Shown: positions 6,555 through 11,317 of the stretch, in pieces | Layout: each line of letters begins with the position of its first letter | Position numbering within the stretch: position 1 is the first letter of the stretch | From: DATJHM01 sp035493895 | GTDB taxonomy: Bacteria > Chloroflexota > Ktedonobacteria > Ktedonobacterales > Ktedonobacteraceae | Direction: 5' to 3' | Assembly: GCA_035493895.1 (NCBI GenBank) | Contig: DATJHM010000001.1 | Location: 1-11,317 of the forward strand | Length of the DNA stretch: 11,317 nucleotides | The notes under the pieces: generated by a model | Database searches by the model: none | What the model was told of the DNA's origin: nothing | What the model saw: only the letters and a program-made list of their open reading frames with translations | Translations under genes and position numbers: made by a program

Positions 6555-6583
6555 CATATCGACAATTGTGCTGTTCTCTTCAA
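6555..6583 (-). promoter_or_regulatory. Possible promoter of the MDR-SDR operon
   Basis: On the minus strand TTGAAG (6583-6578) and GATATG (6560-6555) are separated by 17 bp, 28 bp upstream of the MDR start codon. Both boxes are only partial matches, so this is tentative. Between 6584 and 6758 nothing else was recognised. Confidence 0.25.
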
Positions 6584-6758
6584 CACATTTTCTCACGAGG
6601 GAGAGTGTGCGGAGGTAACAGATATTACCCGTCGTTGCAGGTCTGGCAAGGCTGCTCTCTTTCTTGTGATCCCCAGGATGTGTACAGCCTGGAAAACGTC
6701 CATAGTGTGAAATCTGGTGGAAGAGCCGGATATTGCTGGCGAACCGTTTCTTCAAGTC

Positions 6759-6881
6759 TGGCAGTTGTCGGGATCGTCTGCGGAGCGAGTGGGATCGAGC
6801 GAGTTCGCGGACGCTATTCTTGAGGATCGAGTTTGGCAGTTGTCGGGATCGTCTGCGGAGCGAGTGGGATCGAGCGGGTTC
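6759..6881 (+). repeat. Direct repeat, two 48-bp copies at a 75-bp period
   Basis: The segments 6759-6806 and 6834-6881 begin TGGCAGTTGTCGGGATCGTC and match at 47 of 48 positions; the only difference is A at 6802 against G at 6877. The unit holds GGGATCG twice. The 27 bp between copies differ, apart from a loosely similar few bases before each copy. The high identity implies recent duplication or conversion. No promoter or hairpin explains it, and the open frames across it are not gene-like. Nothing was recognised from 6882 to 7023. Confidence 0.75.
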
Positions 6882-7023
6882 CAGGCACAGTTCCGTTGCA
6901 CGGCATCGTGCCACTACGCAGGCTCAGTAGTGGATATCGGCATCGGGGACGCCGATTAATTCTGCGATGATGGTGATTGGGAGCGATCCTTTCTCTTTTA
7001 CAAGATTCCCCTTATTGACGTGA

Positions 7024-7320
7024 CATTGCAGATAAGTCGCGATTAATATGCATCAAGATAAGAATGGCTCGGTTTGACCTCCCGTCCCAATCGATGGCGG
7101 AAAGGGTTCGTGGACGGGCGAGATGGTCGGTGGGGGTCGCGTGGGATGGGATAAACCGCAATGGCCGTCAGGGAGCTTGCCCTTCCCTTTTCGGACTGAT
7201 GCCTCTTGATCGTGCTTCATAACCGATCCCATGCGATCCTCTCGGCCATCCATTGATCCGCACCGTGGCATCTGAACCTTTCTTATCTTGATGCATATTC
7301 ATTGCAGACAAGCCGCGATT
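7024..7320. mobile_element. MITE-like element (7045-7299) with flanking 21-bp direct repeats
   Basis: A perfect 20-bp terminal inverted repeat, AATATGCATCAAGATAAGAA at 7045-7064 and its complement at 7280-7299, encloses 255 bp without a plausible gene. Subterminal sequence continues the inverted symmetry imperfectly (TGGCTCGG against AGGTTCAG). Immediately outside, 7024-7044 and 7300-7320 are 19/21 identical direct repeats whose common sequence is CATTGCAGAYAAGYCGCGATT. Such a layout fits a non-autonomous transposon and its target duplication, or insertion between members of the GACAAG repeat family. The interior contains the shared core at 7116-7139 (GGGCGAGATGGTCGGTGGGG). No transposase is present in the window, so movement would need one acting in trans. 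Confidence 0.6.
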
Positions 7321-7389
7321 CTACAAGGGGGACGATGGGTACCGGGTAGAGACGTATTGACTGACGTTGGCAAGCGGCGTCTCTATAAG
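7300..7389 (+). repeat. GACAAG-family repeats (copies D and E) with 8-bp palindrome
   Basis: Copy D (7300-7332) reads GCAGACAAGCCGCGATTCTA and onward, similar to copy B at 843-871. Copy E (7369-7389) reads GGCAAGCGGCGTCTCTATAAG. Between them TAGAGACG (7347-7354) pairs perfectly with CGTCTCTA (7378-7385), a stem with a 23-bp loop. The block lies just upstream of the promoter for the hypothetical gene at 7507, but there is no sign that it acts as an operator. Confidence 0.55.
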
Positions 7390-7413
7390 ATATATGATGA
7401 CAATATAAGAATA

Positions 7414-7442
7414 TTGACATTTTGCACTTTTAGTGGTATTAA
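7414..7442 (+). promoter_or_regulatory. Sigma-70-type promoter for the hypothetical gene at 7507
   Basis: TTGACA at 7414-7419 and TATTAA at 7437-7442 are separated by 17 bp, in an AT-rich patch that contrasts with the flanking repeats. Transcription would begin near 7450, about 57 bp before the ATG. Confidence 0.55.
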
Positions 7443-7506
7443 TTAGCCCGGAGTAATTTAAGCGCGATCTCTACGCTTATGACGTAAAAGAACATGGAGC
7501 AATCTG

Positions 7507-8409
7507 ATGAGCGAAAATCCAACTCCAGGCGAAATTGAGCTGCTCGAAAAACTTGCCCTTGGGCTGCTTATTCATCCGGGTGATCCACGTATAGCCAAAC
7601 CGCGCCTCTTCCTCGGCAAAATTCCTGAGCATTTTCCGATCGATCTTCCTATTCCTGAACAAAGCCGTGTGATGGGTACATTGGCTCGTAGCGAAACACA
7701 GGTAGAAATTGTGATGGAGAGCGATCTCACGCCCGAAGCAATTTTTAGCTTTTATCGTACGCAACTCACCTCTCTGGGATGGCACGAGCTAGAAAATATG
7801 TGGCTTCACCAGACAGGTGGTTTCATCCATAGCAACTTTGGTCCCCATACGAATACAACCTTCTGCCAGGGGTCAGATGGTGCTGGTCTCACATTAAGTG
7901 CAGTGCCGTTACAGAACACAACTACCAGCGTGCGTATAGATCTGAGCCTGGATCGTGAAGCGAACCCTTGTGCCCAGCAAGAGAGGCAAGCAAAGATGCC
8001 TCGCCATATACGCCATCACGATCTATTCAAAATCATTCCTCCTCTTGTTCCTCCGCAAGGTGCACAACAATATGGTGGAGGCGGGGGCAGTGGTTCCGAC
8101 GATGTCCACACGAGCGCGACACTCAAGACCAATCTTGCACTCGATGTCCTCCCGCAACATTATGCCGATCAGTTGCTCAAGGCTGGTTGGACGCAGATAG
8201 ATGCTGGCATAAGTGGCCCCCTTGCCTGGCATACCTGGCGTTTCACCAGCGAGGATCAAGAACCCTGGAGCGCTCTGTTCTTCATTCTAAAAACACCTGA
8301 AAAGCCGAACGACTACTTCCTCTACATTCGAACCACCTGGATCAAACCCGAAAGCAATGCAAATTTCACTGGCTGGTCTAGTAACGCGATAACGTTTGGT
8401 ACCAATTGA
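7507..8409 (+). CDS. Hypothetical two-domain protein
   Basis: The 300-residue protein is not recognised as any named family. Start ATG 7507 follows GGAG eight bases upstream and a good promoter. No signal peptide or membrane segment is visible, so it is probably cytosolic. It appears internally duplicated: residues 60-93 (TQVEIVMESDLTPEAIFSFY, then RTQLTSLGW) resemble 201-229 (HTSATLKTNLALDVLPQHYA, then DQLLKAGW). In each, a beta-strand-like stretch is followed by a helix ending in L-x-x-x-GW. The first copy is preceded by a proline-rich segment (HFPIDLPIPEQSR, 42-54). The second follows a PP-rich and glycine-rich linker (179-196, including YGGGGGSGS). The short helix after each strand, packing on a GW turn, suggests a small alpha/beta domain used twice. 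It stands alone, with no operon partner close enough to hint at function. Confidence 0.8.
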   Translation: MSENPTPGEIELLEKLALGLLIHPGDPRIAKPRLFLGKIPEHFPIDLPIPEQSRVMGTLARSETQVEIVMESDLTPEAIFSFYRTQLTSLGWHELENMWLHQTGGFIHSNFGPHTNTTFCQGSDGAGLTLSAVPLQNTTTSVRIDLSLDREANPCAQQERQAKMPRHIRHHDLFKIIPPLVPPQGAQQYGGGGGSGSDDVHTSATLKTNLALDVLPQHYADQLLKAGWTQIDAGISGPLAWHTWRFTSEDQEPWSALFFILKTPEKPNDYFLYIRTTWIKPESNANFTGWSSNAITFGTN

Positions 8410-8465
8410 ACGGTTATCAGTGATTCTCTTTCATCAGAGGACCCACTTTTAGAGGTACTCGGGCT

Positions 8466-8521
8466 ATGCTCAGAGCATACAAGAAGAAAGATTATGCTTT
8501 GAGCATGTCTTTCTTCTTGTA
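8466..8521. promoter_or_regulatory. Long hairpin with two ATGCTNNNAGCAT palindromes
   Basis: TACAAGAAGAAAGA (8478-8491) pairs perfectly with 8508-8521, and the loop holds a further ATGCT/AGCAT stem (8494-8498 and 8502-8506). A second near-identical palindrome, ATGCTCAGAGCAT, lies at 8466-8478, exactly 28 bp before the one in the loop. The hairpin could terminate the 7507 transcript, although no T-run follows. The repeated palindrome just before the next promoter suggests a tandem operator instead. Confidence 0.5.
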
Positions 8522-8546
8522 GCTTCTGCTCATGGCTCTGTACACT
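8517..8546 (+). promoter_or_regulatory. Tentative promoter of the SnoaL-like gene
   Basis: TTGTAG (8517-8522) and TACACT (8541-8546) have an 18-bp spacer and lie 60 bp before the start codon. The -35 box overlaps the right arm of the hairpin at 8466-8521, so a protein bound there would interfere with polymerase. Box matches are only moderate. Confidence 0.3.
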
Positions 8547-8606
8547 AAGAGCAAACCCGCTGGCTGATGCAGGGGAAGGATTTTACAGGAAGAAAGAGAA
8601 AAACGG

Positions 8607-9017
8607 ATGGATAAGCACATTATTGAGCGAATTCGGAACGCTTATGGTGCATTCAGTCGAGGTGATATCCAGGGGATAGTCGACGCCGTTGATCTGGACG
8701 CGAATGCGCTCTGGATCGAGCCCGAAGAGTTTTATGCAGGCGGGATCTATCGTGGACGCCAGGAAATTATGAAGTATTATACGCTCTCATATGAGTCCTC
8801 CGAAGAAGTGCAGAGCGTGCCCGAAGAAATCATAGAGATCGATGACAAGATTTTTGTCCTTGTGCATTTTCGTGCCGTACCCAGGGGTGGTGGTGAGCCG
8901 AGAGAAGGGCGTATTGTCGATGTCTTTACGGTGCGCGATGGGAAAATCGTGCAGATGCAAGCGTACAGCAATCCGGAAGAGGCGCGTAAAGCGGTTGGGC
9001 TTCCGTCTCAACAGTGA
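8607..9017 (+). CDS. SnoaL/NTF2-like domain protein
   Basis: The 136-residue protein fits a single NTF2-like (SnoaL, ketosteroid-isomerase) domain. Helical N-terminus IIERIRNAYGAFSRGDIQGI (5-24) carries the family word YxAFxxGDI. Then come LWIEPEEFYAGGIYRGRQEI (35-54), where G-x-Y-x-G-x-x-E-I precedes the second helix, and the closing strands VDVFTVRDGKIVQMQAYSNP. Members are cytosolic cone-shaped dimers that bind small hydrophobic ligands; some isomerise or hydrolyse, many have no known activity. The conserved catalytic residues of true isomerases cannot be assigned here. Start ATG 8607 puts the first helix at the usual place, with AGGAAG some bases upstream as a weak ribosome binding site. 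It converges on the F420-type reductase gene, from which a strong hairpin separates it. Confidence 0.88.
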   Translation: MDKHIIERIRNAYGAFSRGDIQGIVDAVDLDANALWIEPEEFYAGGIYRGRQEIMKYYTLSYESSEEVQSVPEEIIEIDDKIFVLVHFRAVPRGGGEPREGRIVDVFTVRDGKIVQMQAYSNPEEARKAVGLPSQQ

Positions 9018-9032
9018 TATATTCTGGTATAT

Positions 9033-9088
9033 GGAAAAGGAGTATAGGCGCGATGGAGGAAACGGCATTGCGCCTATACTCCTTTTCC
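9033..9088. terminator. Bidirectional hairpin between convergent genes
   Basis: GGAAAAGGAGTATAGGCGC (9033-9051) is the exact complement of 9070-9088, a 19-bp perfect stem. Beyond one mismatch, ATG (9053-9055) pairs with CAT (9066-9068), leaving a 10-nt loop. It begins 16 bp after the SnoaL-like stop and lies 32 bp from the stop of the convergent gene, the ideal place for a shared transcription stop. The stem end has only a TTTT/AAAA block rather than a long T-run, so it may slow or protect transcripts rather than act as a classical terminator. Confidence 0.55.
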
Positions 9089-9119
9089 CGATCCGCGGGA
9101 ATGATGGTTGACATACCAT

Positions 9120-9695
9120 CTAAATGGTTGGCAGGGAGAAAGGGATATCTTCGTGCGTTGGGAGCTCTTCGGGTGTCTCTTGTTGGCGATGGAGGCAGAG
9201 GTACTGGTTCATGCCGCCAGCGGTGAAGAGCAATCTTGTCACGAGTGGGAATGCGCCTATCGCCTCTTCTGGTGGGACAATTTCGGGTTGATCCATCGTA
9301 TAGTCATGTCCATTCCAGGTGAGAGTGCAGGTTTTCGCAACCAGGACATTGCGGCACCAGTCGACGTTGGACCCGTAGGGGAGAGGGATCACGAAGTCAT
9401 TCCCGAGTGGTCTGGCGACGATTGGTGTTGCATAGGTGCGCCCGGAGTGTCGTCCAACGTGCTGAATTAATGCGTATGCGCTGGCGGGGTGTCCGGCAAT
9501 TTTGAGCGCGTTGGGGTTTAGCGTCTGTTTGCTAAAGCGAATTAAGCGCTCCCGGAATTCCGGGTGACGTAGCGCCCTCATCCAGAGGATCATGATGAGG
9601 AAAAAACCTCCTACGAAAGATATCAGAGCCACCAGAAGTCCAGAAGTGATCCGCACCAGCAGGGGGATTCGTTTTTTGAAAGATAATCTCCGCAT
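9120..9695 (-). CDS. F420H2-dependent nitroreductase/quinone-reductase family protein (DDN-like), membrane-anchored
   Basis: The 191-residue protein matches the deazaflavin-dependent nitroreductase family: ALIQHVGRHSGRTYATPIVA (75-94), with the HVGRxSGRxYxTP word of the split-barrel core; FVIPLPYGSNVDWCRNVLVA (101-120), with the very typical LPYGxxxDWCRN; and a later CTLTWNGHDY strand. Family members bind the deazaflavin F420 and reduce quinones or nitro compounds. The start at 9695 gives an extra N-terminus: basic residues, then a hydrophobic segment (about 17-39, LVALISFVGGFFLIMILW), suggesting membrane attachment near the quinone pool. AAGGTGG lies a few bases upstream as ribosome binding site. 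F420 is made by Actinobacteria, Archaea and some Chloroflexota, which supports the taxonomic guess. It faces the SnoaL-like gene tail to tail. Confidence 0.88.
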   Translation of the reverse strand: MRRLSFKKRIPLLVRITSGLLVALISFVGGFFLIMILWMRALRHPEFRERLIRFSKQTLNPNALKIAGHPASAYALIQHVGRHSGRTYATPIVARPLGNDFVIPLPYGSNVDWCRNVLVAKTCTLTWNGHDYTMDQPEIVPPEEAIGAFPLVTRLLFTAGGMNQYLCLHRQQETPEELPTHEDIPFSLPTI

Positions 9696-10375
9696 TGTTC
9701 CACCTTCTTTCTCGCTAGCATGTGTTGTTGCACAGGTATCATTTTTTATCTGAGAGTAACTCTAGGCGAGAAAGTTCACTGGTGGGTCACGAAGAGTGAT
9801 TGAAGTATCACAGTCCTATCGCAGCTTTGATTGGGCGCATGCATATAGATAGGCATGAAGATCAGCTCCTACCAGCAATGTTTGTAGTATCTTGGTCCTG
9901 GGGCCGTCTTAAAAGTGAGCCATTTTGGATTGTACACACCGCGAGATGATGGTCCATATTGAAGTCGATGGAACAGATGCGCGTCTCCATGCTGCTCAGT
10001 TGCTCCACTGCCTTAGCAGGACTCGTGAAGGTCTTTTCTATCGGCGTATGAGCCTGGGGTAAAACCGCAGCGGCAAGCCATGTTTATTTGAGGGAATTGA
10101 TGGAGAGGCAATAGAACGGCAGGAAATGGCAAATTTTAAGATATAGAATAACCAGGAAAGAGTAGCTGATAGAATACGCTTTACTTGAAGATATATTTGT
10201 TATGATGGATAATGGAAATTATGCATGCTGAGAATGATAAGGAAGGTATGAAGGGTTTAATATGGCATAGAAAGCAACACAAGAGAAACCGGATATGCTG
10301 ACTATTTTGTGTTTTTCTGCGGGTGGCATGGCTGAAGAGGATCACGCTATTCAGGAAGAAAGGGATCACTGATTG
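9696..10375. other. Gene-poor interval with one doubtful 38-codon frame
   Basis: About 680 bp separate the divergent reductase and methyltransferase genes. CTTTCTCGCTAG (9707-9718) is an inverted repeat of CTAGGCGAGAAAG (9762-9774), apart from one extra base, in the leader of the reductase. A plus-strand frame at 9946-10062 begins MMVHIEVDGTDARLH and could be a relic, but it has no family match I can name and no good ribosome binding site. From 10063 to 10184 nothing is seen; the stretch is AT-rich. Confidence 0.4.
10185..10213 (+). promoter_or_regulatory. Probable promoter of the methyltransferase gene
   Basis: TTGAAG (10185-10190) and GATAAT (10208-10213) are separated by exactly 17 bp, in an AT-rich patch. 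The leader would be about 155 nt, long for a simple gene, so a closer promoter is not excluded. Confidence 0.38.
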
Positions 10376-11227
10376 ATGGCTCAGTCTGAAGATGAGAACA
10401 GGTATTTTATCGATCATGAGAGTGGAGCGGAAATGGCCCGCCTGCTGGATCAAGATCGCACTTTTACCAGGGCAATGGGGGGCTTGCTTGTTGAGCGAGA
10501 CGACGATTTTACGGGTATAGAACGTGTGCTGGATGTGGGTTGCGGGCCGGGAGGATGGGTGCAAGAAGTGGCGTTTGCACATCCGAAGATAGAGGTGGTG
10601 GGGATCGATCTCAGCAAAACGATGCTCGCGTACGCGCGTGCGCAGGCACAGGTACAGCATCTGGATAATGCACTATTTCAGGAGATGGATATTCAGCAAC
10701 CGTTGGAATTTCCTGATGATTCCTTTGATCTGGTGAATGCTCGTCTGCTGGGTTTTTTTCCATCTTCTTTCTGGCCTACGCTGGTACAGGAGTATGTACG
10801 TGTGGCCAGGCCTGGTGGCCTCATCCGCTTGACCGAGACGGAGATGAGCGTGAGCAATAGTCCGGCGTTGGAGCAAGAGATGGACTGGTTTTTCCGCGCA
10901 CTCTGGAAAGCGGGGATGAGTTTTTCGCCAAATGGGCATCGTCTGACAGTTACGGCGATGTTAGCTCCACTTCTGCGGCAGGCGGGATGCCGTAACGTGC
11001 GGGTTAAGGCCCATGGGCTCGACTGGTCCGCTGGGGCAGAGGCACATCGAAGCATGGGCAAAGATATGCAAATGGGCTTTAAGTTGATGGAACCGTTCTA
11101 TCTGACGACAGGAGTAGCCTCACAAGAAGAGTTAGAGCGAACCTATGAGCAGATGCTCATCGAGATACAACAGGATACCTTTGGGGGGATACATTATTTG
11201 CTTACGGCGTACGGCGAGAAATTGTAG
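10376..11227 (+). CDS. Class I SAM-dependent methyltransferase
   Basis: The 283-residue protein has the Rossmann-type methyltransferase core: motif I VLDVGCGPGGW (51-61), Asp78 at the end of strand 2 in VVGIDLS for the ribose hydroxyls, DSFDLVNARLLGFF for the motif IV region, and the post-core RPGGLIRLTETEM. A C-terminal cap of about 100 residues follows (from GMSFSPNGHRL), probably forming the substrate site; small-molecule methyltransferases of the UbiE/Methyltransf_11 type look like this, but the substrate is unknown. ATG 10376 is preferred; TTG at 10373 is in frame and its spacing to AGGG (10361-10364) is slightly better, adding one residue. The protein is cytosolic, without signal or membrane segments. 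Its TAG stop is the first base triplet of the G-rich tandem repeat that follows. Confidence 0.92.
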   Translation: MAQSEDENRYFIDHESGAEMARLLDQDRTFTRAMGGLLVERDDDFTGIERVLDVGCGPGGWVQEVAFAHPKIEVVGIDLSKTMLAYARAQAQVQHLDNALFQEMDIQQPLEFPDDSFDLVNARLLGFFPSSFWPTLVQEYVRVARPGGLIRLTETEMSVSNSPALEQEMDWFFRALWKAGMSFSPNGHRLTVTAMLAPLLRQAGCRNVRVKAHGLDWSAGAEAHRSMGKDMQMGFKLMEPFYLTTGVASQEELERTYEQMLIEIQQDTFGGIHYLLTAYGEKL

Positions 11228-11317
11228 CGGGGGGACGCGGATGGGCGAGGTAGCCGGGGGGGACGCGGATGGGCGAGGTAGCCGGGGGGGACGCGGATGG
11301 GCGAGGTAGCCGGGGGG
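11225..11317 (+). repeat. G-rich 28-bp tandem repeat, continuing past the window edge
   Basis: Units begin at 11235, 11263 and 11291, each opening ACGCGGATGGGCGAGGTAGC and closing with CC and a run of seven G (the last is cut by the window end). The units are identical wherever they can be compared. A partial unit end, TAGCGGGGGG at 11225-11234, precedes them and contains the methyltransferase stop codon. The G-runs recur often enough for G-quadruplex formation on the plus strand. The core GGGCGAGGTAGCCGGGGGG is related to those at 4567-4589 and 7116-7139. Confidence 0.8.

Noticed and set aside
6534..6914. 126-aa frame with a repeated ARSHSLRRRSRQLP segment
   Set aside because: The repeated peptide is produced by the 48-bp DNA direct repeat, and the frame overlaps the start of the MDR gene on the same strand.
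10181..10660. 159-aa minus-strand frame
   Set aside because: Antisense to the start of the methyltransferase, which has unmistakable SAM-binding motifs; the shadow is low in gene-like features.

Overview
The window looks like an accessory, partly decayed stretch of a Chloroflexota chromosome, most likely a Ktedonobacteria-type soil bacterium. This is an inference from the mix of genes (sugar ABC transporter remnants, a LacI regulator, an F420-dependent-reductase-like protein, several stand-alone oxidoreductases and a methyltransferase) and from the many GC-rich palindromic intergenic repeats. No rRNA, tRNA, CRISPR array, intact transposase or phage gene was seen.

Left part (1-2063) is a graveyard. 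It starts with the last 42 codons of a DUF4389-like membrane protein. About 740 bp without genes follow, filled with palindromes and a 9-bp tandem repeat. Then come three minus-strand remnants of a carbohydrate ABC transporter operon: the 3' part of a solute-binding protein gene, the first ~45 codons of a permease gene, and the 3' half of a MalG-type permease gene. The two permease pieces are joined out of frame by a deletion. The solute-binding remnant abuts, head to head, the 3' end of a plus-strand NAD-dependent epimerase/dehydratase gene, so both genes lost their 5' ends at one breakpoint near 1800-1825.

Centre (2060-6527): the epimerase remnant overlaps by ATGA with a short cytoplasmic clan-A-like glycoside hydrolase. 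A LacI-family regulator follows, with a good promoter, helically phased A-tracts and an operator-like palindrome. Together these read as a former sugar-utilisation locus. A minus-strand pair then encodes a zinc-free quinone-oxidoreductase-like MDR protein and a classical SDR, 26 bp apart and probably one operon.

Right part (6528-11317): about 980 bp of repeats includes a 48-bp direct repeat and a 255-bp MITE-like element with perfect 20-bp terminal inverted repeats. Next are a promoter and a two-domain hypothetical protein, a SnoaL/NTF2-like protein, a convergent F420-dependent nitroreductase-like protein, a ~680-bp gap, and a class I methyltransferase. The methyltransferase stop codon runs straight into a G-rich 28-bp tandem repeat that continues past the window edge.

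The most notable theme is the repeat landscape. A core close to GGGCGAGATGGCCGGTGGGG occurs in three different settings (a nested palindrome at 4481-4613, inside the MITE-like element, and as the terminal tandem array). A second family, close to GACAAGCCGCGTCTCTAYAAG, recurs at least five times beside breakpoints, gene ends and mobile-looking elements. No convincing new defence or signalling system was found; the unusual content is mostly repeats and genome decay.
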